NCBI GenBank assembly: GCA_963822295.1
Contig: CAWGHD010000002.1
Coordinates: 2,542,001-2,606,000 of the forward strand
DNA: 64,000 bases
Direction of reading: 5' to 3'
From: VRUE01 sp963822295
Lineage (GTDB): Bacteria > Actinomycetota > Thermoleophilia > Solirubrobacterales > 70-9
The notes below the pieces were generated by a model that did not search any database, was not told the DNA's origin, and saw only the letters and a program-made list of their open reading frames with translations. A program made the translations under genes and the position numbers. Positions 42,501 through 51,088 of the stretch are shown in pieces (position 1 is the stretch's first letter; each line of letters starts with the position of its first letter).

Positions 42501-43629
42501 CCTCTACGCGACCACCGCCGCCCTGAGCCCGGCGGACACCGACACCAGCTCCGACATCTACAGGTGGGACGAAGGCACCGAAGAAGACACGCTGCTCAGC
42601 GGCGGGGCCACGCCGGGAGCGGGCGAACCCGGCAACAGTGACGCGTGCTCCCCGACCTGGCCGGATGCGGGCGCCGGCTGCGGCGCCCGGCCGCTGACCC
42701 CGGAACGGGCGCATCCGAACGCGAACACCGCCGTCAGCGTGCCGACGGCGATGGACGACTTGTTCGCCGAAGAGAGCGGAACCATTTACTTCTACTCGTC
42801 GGAGAACCTCGACCCGGCGAGCCCCGGGATCCTCAACCAGCGAAACCTCTACGTCTACCGCGACGGCGACGTGCATCTCGTCACGACGCTCGACGCGGGC
42901 ACCCAGATCAACCGGATGCAGATCTCGCCCGACGGCGCGCACGCGGCCATGGTCACGAGATCCAGGATGACCGGTTACGACAACAAAGGGTTCGCGCAGA
43001 TGTACACCTACGACGCGGATACCGGCGGCATCCAGTGCGCGTCGTGCAACCCGACGGGTGCGCCGCCCACGACCGACGTCGTCGCGAGCCAGGGCGGCCG
43101 CTTCATGGCCGACGACGGCCGCGCCTTCTTCTCCTCGAAAGAGGCGCTGGTGCCTCGCGATCAGAACGGCAGGATCACCGATGTCTACGAGTACGTCGGC
43201 GGCCGGCCGCAGCTGCTCACGTCAGGGCTCTCGGCGCGGGACTTCACGGGGGGCAGCGAAACGATCAGCCTTCTATATGCCCCGGAGTACACGGGGCTGG
43301 AGGCGGTCAGCCATGACGGCACCGATGTCTACTTCTCGACCTTCGAAACCCTCGTCAGCACCGACCACAACGGGCAGTTCGTCAAGTTCTACAACGCCCG
43401 TACCGGCGGCGGCTTCGATGAGAGTCCCGGCCTGGCGCCATGCGCCGCCGCAGACGAGTGCCACGGCGTGGACAGCAGTCGCCCGCGCCCGCCCGTGATC
43501 ACCTCCGGCAAGGCGGCGCCCGGCGGCAACCACCCGGTGGTGAAGAAGAAGAAGGCCAAGAAGAAGAAAAAGAAGGGACGAAAGAAGAGGAAAGGCAATC
43601 GCGGGCACGGGAGGCAGAACCGTGGCTAA
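39538..43629 (+). CDS. Giant secreted protein 2: propeller, FN3-like repeats, PD40-type domain, poly-Lys tail
   Basis: 1363 residues from GTG 39538 (GGAGAGAGCGA just upstream; the frame is open to 39511). Signal peptide VALAAGLLAVALLALAARPA. Residues 30-370 form a propeller-like region, 370-660 three FN3-like repeats (EFEYGLNDEYTGAGS; FEYGTTPEYGQSVPA), then CPNDHVRQQTGASYLPDCRA and YELVSP open a long domain with TolB/PD40-like strands (SPDGAHAAMVTRSRMTGYDN; DDGRAFFSSKEALVPRDQNG). A conserved CAAADECHG comes before a Pro-rich linker and a tail with some twenty Lys in a row broken only by Ala, Gly and Arg. The same order is seen in protein 4. Function unknown. Confidence 0.82.
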   Translation: MTRHGINSPRKTQRVALAAGLLAVALLALAARPALGVDSHNEVLTTFDAGSGCSIYDAALDEANEWIYVSCAGGVRRFNYDGTPADFTAVKPHIEGNRLIKDPGGAKEAFNGRPQLAVDNSSSPNQGRLFVTSAPNVDIFEPDGAYFAPLIQPLENSIPNELSAIDVGHDGSIYVGSQNPGDRVSKYNPGLQEIKRFYGSYGTSNYQFAQSQDPCHLRVDNTGAMWLNHCDFFFLSRSMLSKYEVDQFTDELDIEAYGGGSGRSASFAAKPSPFVTPDPLLTFNPDQSDSFGQFDLDPDTNDLYVNRFNRIEIYSQGVAGESAYLKAPAFGTGALANSKAVAVDEAGRVFASMGNEIVVFGPGDILPDVHTFSLGLDDVGYTTAHVGGEVELAGGSDITECEFEYGLNDEYTGAGSGTEVCAPDPNSAPPGSNFDADTLVTADLTGLQTGETYHVRLTAKNASGENFGIDRTFEPPYVLKVQTLAAEEIDTDGAVLKGSFNPDGKVTSYRFDYGITTNYGFSTPLELGGSGVGEIEVEQELSSLPSGKVFHYRVVASNPEGETIGSDRTFRVGSSPEVSGARATEVAETSATLRASINPVGFATKYKFEYGTTPEYGQSVPADLTDIGSGVADVSVLQEIAGLQPGVTYHFRVVAENKWGTSHSPNTTFDYAPPGCPNDHVRQQTGASYLPDCRAYELVSPGAAGAILLFPGNAAASEGSGGEGNEGTFGLRYNEGMKYILNRGFAVAPSRFAFFGGFGTIDGIYAPITRLDMYMSTRTANGWVTTLPGLSGSEATQTGRKECSESMSLCIDHQEGQEGEYQREGAPYMFTAAGEHIGRLPTNVDVIPGGEFFAGSKRMSDDFGHLVFASTEFLTQGFPQTLKPGIPFAPGAVTTGVGSAYLNDIKNRTISIISRLQNGDDIPTDNPTPIKSIDFPGLSPDASHVLMSTRGPGKLKHLYMRVNDLVTHGIAGGIAVEPLGMTREGSEVLYATTAALSPADTDTSSDIYRWDEGTEEDTLLSGGATPGAGEPGNSDACSPTWPDAGAGCGARPLTPERAHPNANTAVSVPTAMDDLFAEESGTIYFYSSENLDPASPGILNQRNLYVYRDGDVHLVTTLDAGTQINRMQISPDGAHAAMVTRSRMTGYDNKGFAQMYTYDADTGGIQCASCNPTGAPPTTDVVASQGGRFMADDGRAFFSSKEALVPRDQNGRITDVYEYVGGRPQLLTSGLSARDFTGGSETISLLYAPEYTGLEAVSHDGTDVYFSTFETLVSTDHNGQFVKFYNARTGGGFDESPGLAPCAAADECHGVDSSRPRPPVITSGKAAPGGNHPVVKKKKAKKKKKKGRKKRKGNRGHGRQNRG

Positions 43630-43657
43630 CCATCGGAGACTGAACGAGGAGACGACG

Positions 43658-46468
43658 ATGAAAGTCCGGATCTCACTGGTTGCCCTGGCGCTCGCCGCGG
43701 CGACCCTGTTGATCGGCCTCCGCGCCGACACGGCCAGTGCGGCCACCGCGCCCGGGTTCGCCCAGTTCGAACTCAAAAGCAGCAACACCCAGGCCGGCGG
43801 TCACCCTGACGTGATATTCGAGGTTCTGGTCAGACAGGACAATCAGCTCTTCGGCGGCTACAAACCGTGTGGACCCTGCCTCGACACCCGCAAGATCTCC
43901 ATCCACTGGCCCGCGGGGTTCACCGGCAACCCGCACGCGACCCCGAAATGCACGCTCACCGAACTGAACACTTCCAGGTGCCCGACCGACTCCCAGATCG
44001 GGATCTTCAATCTCGACGAAGTCGAAGGGCCGAATACCGGCATTTTCGCGCCGCTCTACAACCTGGAGACCCGGCCTGACCAGGCCGGCCTGCTCGGGTT
44101 CATAGCGCCCTTTCTCAACTACCCGATCTTCTTCGAACTGTCGGGACGCACCGACAGCGACTACGGTTTGGACGCGGTCACGACGGCACTGGTGCGCCTG
44201 CCCTTCAATCACTTCGAAACGCACCTGTGGGGCGTGCCGGCGGATCCGGTCCACGATCCCTACCGGTTCGCCAGTCCGCTCACCGGCATCGGCTCCTGCT
44301 ACCTCGGGATCTTCGGACCGGGCGTCATCGGCTGCCCGCCTGGCATCTTCGATTTCGTCGCCTCGACGTATGCGGAAGCGACGATTCCCGAAATCCCGTT
44401 TCTGCAGAACCCGACCACCTGCGACGTGCCGCTGGAAGCAACCGGCGACGTCGAATACTACGGCGGCGTGTTCGGCCACGCATCGACCCCGTATCCGTCG
44501 ACGACGGGCTGCCAGCAGGCTAGCTTCGCGCCGAGCTTCATCGCGAAGCCGACAACGTCGCAGACCGAGACCGCGTCCGGTCTCGACACCGATCTGAGGG
44601 CGCCGCAGACCCAGAGCCCGATCACCCCGTCGCCCTCGCAGATGAAAGCGGTGATCGTCACCCTTCCGCCCGGCTTCACGGTCAACACGAGCGCGGCCGA
44701 CGGCAAGGTCGCCTGCCCGGCGGCCGCCACGGCGATCGGGACGCTGTTCGGCGCGACCTGTCCGGAGTTCTCGAAGATCGGCACCCTGCTGCTCGACGTC
44801 GCGGCTCTGCCCGCGCCGATTCCGGGCTCGCTCTACCTGCTCGAACCCGAAGTGGGCAACCGCTACCGGGTGCTGATCGCCGCCGATGGATTCGGCACCC
44901 ACGTGAAGTTGGTCGGGAACGTCCACCCCGATCCGCAGACGGGACAGCTGACCCTCGAATTCAACGACCTGCCGCAGGCTCCGTTGCAGGAGTTCAACGT
45001 GCACATCTTCGGTTCGGAGCGCGGCCTGTTCACGACGCCGACGCACTGCGGGACGTATCCGGTGAAAACGAAGTTCTTCCCGTGGAACAACACGCTCACG
45101 GTGCGCGAAACCGAAAGCTTCATGACCTTCGACGCGGGTCCGGGCGGCACTGCCTGCACGCCACAGGGCATGGGGCGCCCGTTCACCCCGACCGCGGACG
45201 CGGGAGTCGAGACCACGGCGGCAGGGGCGCACTCTCCCTTCAGCCTGGTGCTGACCCGCTCTGACGGTAACCAGAACGTGGCGCGCGCGCGTGTGTCCAT
45301 GCCGCCCGGCTTCGCGGCGACGTTGAGAGGTGTTCCCTACTGCTCGGAGTCGGCGATCGCGAGCCTTGCCGACTCGTCGTACACCGGCCTCGCCGAGCAG
45401 GCCGCGTCCACGTGTCCACCGGCGAGCCAGGTCGGCACCACCACCGCTGGCGCCGGGGCGGGGACCCACCCGGTCTACGTCGACGGCAAGGTCTACCTTG
45501 CCGGCCCCTACAGAGGGGGGCCGCTGAGCCTCGTCGTGGTGCTGCCGGCCGTGTCGGGGCCGTACGACCTCGGCGTGATTGCGGTCCGGGTGGCGATATA
45601 TGTCGATCCGAGTATCGCGCAGGTGACCGCGGTCTCCGATCCGTTCCCGTTGATCCAGGAGGGGATACCACTCCGCGCCCGCTACATCCGGGTCAACCTG
45701 GACCGCCCCAACTTCACCCTGAATCCGACCAACTGCGACCCCTTCACCGTCGATGCCGGCCTCGACGGAGACGAAGGCGCCAAGGCAAGCCTCTCCAGCC
45801 AATTCCAGGTCGCCAACTGCGCCTCGCTTCCCTTCGCCCCCAAGCTCGCCCTCAAGCTCAGCGGCTCCACCAAGCAGGCTGGCAACCCTGCCCTCACCGC
45901 CACTCTCACCGCCAAGCCCGGTGAAGCCAACATTTCCCGCGCCCAGGTCACCTTGCCCCCCACCGAGCTCATCGACAACGCCCACATCAGGAACATCTGC
46001 ACCCGCGTCCAGTTCAACGCAGGCAAGACCCCCGGCGAGAAATGTCCGCCCGGCTCGATCCTCGGCTTCGCCAAGGCCGAAACCCCGCTTCTCGAAAAGC
46101 CCCTCGAAGGCCCCATATACCTCCGCTCCACCGGTGGCGCCGGCCTCCCCGACGTCGTCGCTGCCCTAAACGGCCAGATCGACATCGTCCTAGTCGGCCA
46201 CGTCGATTCAGTCCGCCGCAGCCTCCGCACCACCTTTGAAACCGTCCCCGACGCCCCCGTCACCAAGGTCATCTTTAGCTTCTACGGCGGCAGCAAGGGC
46301 CTCATCGAAAACTCCCCCCAACTATGCGCCCGCGCTCAGCACTTCACCGCCGCCATAACCGGCCAGAACGGAAAGACGGCTAATCGACGCCCAGTCTTAA
46401 GCACTCCCTGTGGGAAGAAACACAAGCGCAAGGCTCGAGCCCACCGCAACCGGAGGGCCCACCGATGA
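43658..46468 (+). CDS. Giant secreted protein 3: four-module type, basic tail
   Basis: 936 residues from ATG 43658 (GAGGAG 7 bases upstream). Signal peptide VALALAAATLLIGLRADTAS. The mature protein has four diverged modules, each with a LPPGF-type strand, paired Cys, a (C/S)PxxSxIGT motif and a (P)LxG-x-(I/L)YL motif: for example CPEFSKIGTLLLDVAALPAP with PIPGSLYLLEPEVGN, and CPPASQVGTT with KVYLAGPYRGGPLSLVVVLP. Close relative of protein 5, clearly less close to the single-module proteins. The tail is CGKKHKRKARAHRNRRAHR. Codon choice in the last 650 bp shifts toward C-ending codons, suggesting a mosaic. Unknown function. Confidence 0.82.
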   Translation: MKVRISLVALALAAATLLIGLRADTASAATAPGFAQFELKSSNTQAGGHPDVIFEVLVRQDNQLFGGYKPCGPCLDTRKISIHWPAGFTGNPHATPKCTLTELNTSRCPTDSQIGIFNLDEVEGPNTGIFAPLYNLETRPDQAGLLGFIAPFLNYPIFFELSGRTDSDYGLDAVTTALVRLPFNHFETHLWGVPADPVHDPYRFASPLTGIGSCYLGIFGPGVIGCPPGIFDFVASTYAEATIPEIPFLQNPTTCDVPLEATGDVEYYGGVFGHASTPYPSTTGCQQASFAPSFIAKPTTSQTETASGLDTDLRAPQTQSPITPSPSQMKAVIVTLPPGFTVNTSAADGKVACPAAATAIGTLFGATCPEFSKIGTLLLDVAALPAPIPGSLYLLEPEVGNRYRVLIAADGFGTHVKLVGNVHPDPQTGQLTLEFNDLPQAPLQEFNVHIFGSERGLFTTPTHCGTYPVKTKFFPWNNTLTVRETESFMTFDAGPGGTACTPQGMGRPFTPTADAGVETTAAGAHSPFSLVLTRSDGNQNVARARVSMPPGFAATLRGVPYCSESAIASLADSSYTGLAEQAASTCPPASQVGTTTAGAGAGTHPVYVDGKVYLAGPYRGGPLSLVVVLPAVSGPYDLGVIAVRVAIYVDPSIAQVTAVSDPFPLIQEGIPLRARYIRVNLDRPNFTLNPTNCDPFTVDAGLDGDEGAKASLSSQFQVANCASLPFAPKLALKLSGSTKQAGNPALTATLTAKPGEANISRAQVTLPPTELIDNAHIRNICTRVQFNAGKTPGEKCPPGSILGFAKAETPLLEKPLEGPIYLRSTGGAGLPDVVAALNGQIDIVLVGHVDSVRRSLRTTFETVPDAPVTKVIFSFYGGSKGLIENSPQLCARAQHFTAAITGQNGKTANRRPVLSTPCGKKHKRKARAHRNRRAHR

Positions 46469-46593
46469 CTTCCCCAGTTTTGCGACCTGGCGCTCTCGAT
46501 TCGTCTCCCGGCTCAGTTGATGCTTTTAAAGGGTTGCCTGGGGCCACTCCGGAGAGGCCAGATAGCACCGAGACACAGACCGGAGCCTCGAGA

Positions 46594-49500
46594 GTGACCC
46601 GCCGCCTCGCCGTCGTGACTGCGGCACTCTTTGCGAGCCTTGCCGTGGCGGCGGGCTCCGCATCGGCCAAGACCGTCCACGACTACGTCTACTCGGGGAC
46701 CTTCTTCGACGGTTCCGGCGCCGGGCAGACATTCAACGGAAGCATCCTTGGCATCGACTATGACCGCTCGAGCCAGGAGTTCTTTGTGCTCAATGGCGGG
46801 GCCAGCGCCTCCCTGACGAAAATCACGCCCGCCGGCGCCGGCGTCAACTTCCCGAGCTCCGGGACTCCGCGTGTCTCCTACCCGTTCGGTGGGTCCAACA
46901 CAACGCAGGTCTCGCTGGATCAAACAGGCGGGACGCTAGACGGCAACATCTACGTTTCGGCCGGCACTCAGCAAACGGGCTTCAACCCAGATGGATCGGT
47001 GCTTCCGGGCGCCTCCTTCTACACCGGCGAATGCGGCATCGCCGCCGATCCGCTTAATGATCGGATCGTCACATCGAGCTTCAATGGGCTGCGGTTCTAC
47101 TCAGTGGATGGTGACCTGCTGGCTACGGTGCCCGCGGGCCCGCCAGGCCTCCAGGCCGGGACCAAGTCCTTCGGCTATTACTCCGCGTGCCGTCCCGTCT
47201 TCGACAGCGAAAACTTCCTCTATGGCCTCCACACCGAAGGAGGCGAAAGCGGTCGACTCAAGAAGTTCGCCTACGACGGCACCGAACTCTATGAGGTGAG
47301 CTCCAACACCTCCCGTGCCATCGCAATCGATTACTCCAATGACGACGTCTTCGCCCTGCGAAGCAATAACACCTTCGAGATGTATGACAAGGAAGGCCGC
47401 AAATTGGGCAGCGGTTGGGGAGTCACCGCCGGCCCATACGCAGGCCTCGCCGGGGGACCAAGAGGGATCGCCGTTGATCCGGTGACGCATGACGTGTGGA
47501 TTGCGAACAGGCGTGAATACCCGGGCGGGGTCCGCCGCGTAGAGAAATTCGAACGGACCAACCCACACATTATCCCCGATTCCACTGCGATTGAGCCGGA
47601 CTACAACCATCCCACCGGGGACACGGTGCGCCTCCAGGGCATTGTCAATCCTGATGGTGTCCCGACCACCGACTGTCATTTCGAATACGGACCAACCCAG
47701 CAACTCGGTACCAGCATCGACTGCTCCGAGGGGCATGTCTTCAATGGGTCGACCGACCAGGCCGTCACGACCAATCCGCTCGTTTTCGGGAAAGGCGCAC
47801 GGTACTACTACAGGCTGTCCACGAAAAACGCGAATAACCAGATCGCGCTCAGCAACATGCAGGCCTTCATCCCCCAGGGGAACCCGATTCTGAACCTCTC
47901 GTTCGTCGATCGCATCAAGACGGACGGGGCGCGGTTCTCGGCCGAGTTCGACCCGAACGGGGGCAACGGAAGCTTCTATGTCGAATTCGGCGAGGCGGGC
48001 GGGCCGCTTAACCAGACGACGCCCGACTCTACGGTGTTCGGGTTTCAGACCGTCCAGGGCGAAAACCTCTACAAGCCCGGCGTCTACTCGGACTCGATCA
48101 CGATCTCCGGGCTGAAACCAGGCGCCACCTACGAATACCGCGTCGTCGCCACCAATGAAGCGGGTGACACGCCCAGTCCGATTGGGGAATTCAAGACCTA
48201 CGCACCTGACCCGGGCATTGACACTTGCGGCAACGCGCTGACCCGCCAGCAGACCGGATCTTCGCTCTTGCTCGACTGTCGCGGCTACGAGCTGGTGACC
48301 CCCAGCAGCACGGGCGGCTTCGACGTGCTGTCGGACATTGTCCCGTCCCAGTCACCGCTTGATGCCTACCCACGGGCGACCGACAGCGTCCTCTTCTCGG
48401 TGCACGTTGGCGTCGTGCCGGGGATCTCGGGAAGCCCGCCCAACCTCGGCCCCGATCCCTACATCGCCCGGCGTGGCCCGAATGGCTGGGAGACCGAGTA
48501 CGTCGGCGTACCTGCTGACGGGATGGCCGACGAAGGCGCCTTCGGGTCGCCGCTCCTCGGCGCCGATCCCGCGCTGCGCAACTTCGCCTTCGGCGGCAAA
48601 GACATCTGCGACCCGTGCTTCCCGGACGGCTCGACCAATGTGCCGCTGCGGCTCGCCAACGGCGAACTGATCAAGGGGATGGCGGGATCGCTCAATCCCG
48701 CCGCCGACCCGGCCGAGACGGTCAGGCAGCCCTTCTCGGCAGACGGTTCCCATTTCGTCTTCGGCAGCGACGCGAAATTCGAGACGGCGGGCGACGCCGG
48801 CGGCTCGATCTACAAGCGGAACCTCGCCGGCGGGACGCAGGTCGTCTCGACCATGCCGACCGGACTGGCGATGACCGGCGGCGACGTCGGCCAGCTCGCG
48901 ATCTCCGAGGACGGCTCGCGGGTCGTCGTCGGCGAGCGGATCTCGACCGACAGCAAAGGCAACGAGTTCTGGCACCTCTACATGCACCTCGGGTCCGGCC
49001 CGAACAGCGTTGACCTGACCCCGGGCACGACGACCGGTGTCCTCTACGACGGGATGAGCGCGGACGGGTCGAGGGTGTTCTTCACCACTTGGGACAAACT
49101 CTCCGGCGACACCGACACGAGCGCCGACATCTACGAAACGTCGGTCAGCGGTGCCGGGACCCCGGCCACCCGGCTGATCTCGACCAAAGGCGGGATCGCC
49201 AGCAATACGGACACCTGCTCGCCGCCGAACGATCCCGACACCTGGAACGCGGTCAGCGGAGACGGCAAATGCAGCGCCGTCGCCTTCGCGGGCGCGGCCG
49301 GCATCGGCGGGGACGGAACCTTCTACTTCGCCAGCCCCGAGTTGCTCGACGGCCCCGAAGGCGAACAGGACCAGGCGAACCTCTACGTCGTCAAGCCTGG
49401 CAACGACCCCGTATTCGTGGCGACGATCTCCTCTTCGGTCGGCAACGAAGCTGTGCCGCCGCCGGAACACCCGGTTGTCGACTCGACCTTCGTCAGCGGC

Positions 49501-51057
49501 CTGAAAAGCCCTGAAACCATCGCCGTCGACCAGAGCAACGGCGACCTCTACGTGAGCGAGTCAGGGGGCGGTGGCGGAATCGCGAGATACACGTCCGCCG
49601 GCGCTCCCAAAAACTTCACCGAAGGTCCTGGCGCCGGAACCAACAAAATTCCCGGCGTGTCGATCTGCTGCGGTGAAAGCCAGATAGCTTTCGACAGCGC
49701 TCCGAGCAGTCCGCTCAAAGGCACCATCTACGTGACCAGCTTCAGCGGCTCGGTAAGCGCCTACTCGAGTACCGGCCTGCCGATCGGCGCAGTCACCGGT
49801 TTCTTTTATGCGTGCGGTGTCTCGGTCGACCAGTCGAACGGCGATCTCTACATCGGCGACTACTCGATGCAGGGAATCAGGCGGCTCCATCCTGAATCGG
49901 GCGGACCGGTCAGCAATGCCAACTACGGACCTGAGACTTCGATCACGACCGAAGGGGTCAACCCCTGCAACGTGGAGGCCGACAGCGTCGGCCATGCCTA
50001 CGCGAAAGCGTATGGATCGAACACCGTCAAACAGTACGCCAAGAGCGAATTCGGCCCGGGGGCCCCGCTCGTCACCGGCAAAGTCATCTCGGCATCCTCG
50101 ACGGCGATCCAGTCGGACGCGGAAAACGGCGACATGTACGTCGACGAGGGCAACCAGATCGCCGTCTACGACGACGAAACCGGGGCGTTGATCCAGAAAT
50201 TCGGCGCGGGGGAGATCTCATCGTCCAAGGGTGTCGCGATCAATGCCGCCAGTAAGCGCGTTTACGCGACCAGCGGCGGCAACATCGTCGAGTTCGGCCA
50301 TGTGGTGCCGCCGTTCCGGCCGGTCGAGTCACCGGCCGTACTGCACGGCTCCGGGCAGTCGGGCGTCCACAGCTTCGCCGATTTCCAGGCGACGCCGGAC
50401 GGTCGCTACGCGGCCTTCGCCTCGAAGCGGTCGCTGACCGGCTACATCAACCGCGGCCGCTCGGAGGTCTACCGCTACGACAGCGAGGAAGGCGAGCTCC
50501 TCTGCGCCTCCTGCTCGCCGACGCTCGGAGCCCCGATTTTCGACACGACGCTCCCCTCGCATGGCCAGGCGCTCACAGACGACGGAAGGGTCTTCTTCAC
50601 CACGCAGGAAGCGCTGGCCCTGAGGGACACCAACGAACGACTGGACGCGTACGAGTGGTCACCCGCCGACGGGACCCAGCTGATCTCGACCGGGATTGCG
50701 CCACAGGACTCGGGCCTGGCAACCGTGAGCTCGGACGGCGTCAACGCGTTCTTCTTCACGCGTGAGGTGCTGACGCACGACGACGAAAACGGCAACTCGG
50801 TGAAGATCTACGTCGCCCGAGAGGACGGCGGCGTCGTCAACGATCCGGAGCGTAAACAGTGCGCGGCATCCGACGAGTGCCACGGTCCCGGCACCGTCGT
50901 GCCACCGCCGCCCGGCATCAACACGATCTCGCGGACGACGGTTCCCACTAGGAAGGCCGCCTGCAAGCGGAATCAGGTGAAACGCCGCGGCAGGTGCGTC
51001 AAGAAGCCGAAGAAGCGCCAGAGCAAACGGCGCAAGGCGGCCCGCAGCCATGGATAG
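46594..51057 (+). CDS. Giant secreted protein 4: propeller, FN3-like, PD40-type domain, basic tail
   Basis: 1487 residues from GTG 46594 (signal peptide RRLAVVTAALFASLAVAAGS; GGAG upstream; the frame is open to 46465). Same order as protein 2: propeller (30-330), two FN3-like repeats (HFEYGPTQQLGTSIDCSE; EYRVVATNEAGD), then TCGNALTRQQTGSSLLLDCR and GYELVTP, and PD40-type strands (SADGSRVFFTTWDKLSGDTD; TDDGRVFFTTQEALALRDTN). Between them an extra NHL-like block (SPETIAVDQSNGDLYVSESG) is inserted at about 950-1260. CAASDECHG, a Pro-rich linker, CKRNQVKRRGRCVKKPKKRQ and a Lys/Arg tail close the protein. The 125-bp gap before it is the longest in the operon. Confidence 0.82.
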   Translation: MTRRLAVVTAALFASLAVAAGSASAKTVHDYVYSGTFFDGSGAGQTFNGSILGIDYDRSSQEFFVLNGGASASLTKITPAGAGVNFPSSGTPRVSYPFGGSNTTQVSLDQTGGTLDGNIYVSAGTQQTGFNPDGSVLPGASFYTGECGIAADPLNDRIVTSSFNGLRFYSVDGDLLATVPAGPPGLQAGTKSFGYYSACRPVFDSENFLYGLHTEGGESGRLKKFAYDGTELYEVSSNTSRAIAIDYSNDDVFALRSNNTFEMYDKEGRKLGSGWGVTAGPYAGLAGGPRGIAVDPVTHDVWIANRREYPGGVRRVEKFERTNPHIIPDSTAIEPDYNHPTGDTVRLQGIVNPDGVPTTDCHFEYGPTQQLGTSIDCSEGHVFNGSTDQAVTTNPLVFGKGARYYYRLSTKNANNQIALSNMQAFIPQGNPILNLSFVDRIKTDGARFSAEFDPNGGNGSFYVEFGEAGGPLNQTTPDSTVFGFQTVQGENLYKPGVYSDSITISGLKPGATYEYRVVATNEAGDTPSPIGEFKTYAPDPGIDTCGNALTRQQTGSSLLLDCRGYELVTPSSTGGFDVLSDIVPSQSPLDAYPRATDSVLFSVHVGVVPGISGSPPNLGPDPYIARRGPNGWETEYVGVPADGMADEGAFGSPLLGADPALRNFAFGGKDICDPCFPDGSTNVPLRLANGELIKGMAGSLNPAADPAETVRQPFSADGSHFVFGSDAKFETAGDAGGSIYKRNLAGGTQVVSTMPTGLAMTGGDVGQLAISEDGSRVVVGERISTDSKGNEFWHLYMHLGSGPNSVDLTPGTTTGVLYDGMSADGSRVFFTTWDKLSGDTDTSADIYETSVSGAGTPATRLISTKGGIASNTDTCSPPNDPDTWNAVSGDGKCSAVAFAGAAGIGGDGTFYFASPELLDGPEGEQDQANLYVVKPGNDPVFVATISSSVGNEAVPPPEHPVVDSTFVSGLKSPETIAVDQSNGDLYVSESGGGGGIARYTSAGAPKNFTEGPGAGTNKIPGVSICCGESQIAFDSAPSSPLKGTIYVTSFSGSVSAYSSTGLPIGAVTGFFYACGVSVDQSNGDLYIGDYSMQGIRRLHPESGGPVSNANYGPETSITTEGVNPCNVEADSVGHAYAKAYGSNTVKQYAKSEFGPGAPLVTGKVISASSTAIQSDAENGDMYVDEGNQIAVYDDETGALIQKFGAGEISSSKGVAINAASKRVYATSGGNIVEFGHVVPPFRPVESPAVLHGSGQSGVHSFADFQATPDGRYAAFASKRSLTGYINRGRSEVYRYDSEEGELLCASCSPTLGAPIFDTTLPSHGQALTDDGRVFFTTQEALALRDTNERLDAYEWSPADGTQLISTGIAPQDSGLATVSSDGVNAFFFTREVLTHDDENGNSVKIYVAREDGGVVNDPERKQCAASDECHGPGTVVPPPPGINTISRTTVPTRKAACKRNQVKRRGRCVKKPKKRQSKRRKAARSHG

Positions 51058-51088
51058 GGCGACGACGATGAGCAAGGAGAGATCGACG

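Noticed and set aside
43540..43610. AAG-rich run as a simple-sequence repeat
   Set aside because: It encodes the poly-Lys tail of giant protein 2, in frame and paralleled in the other genes.
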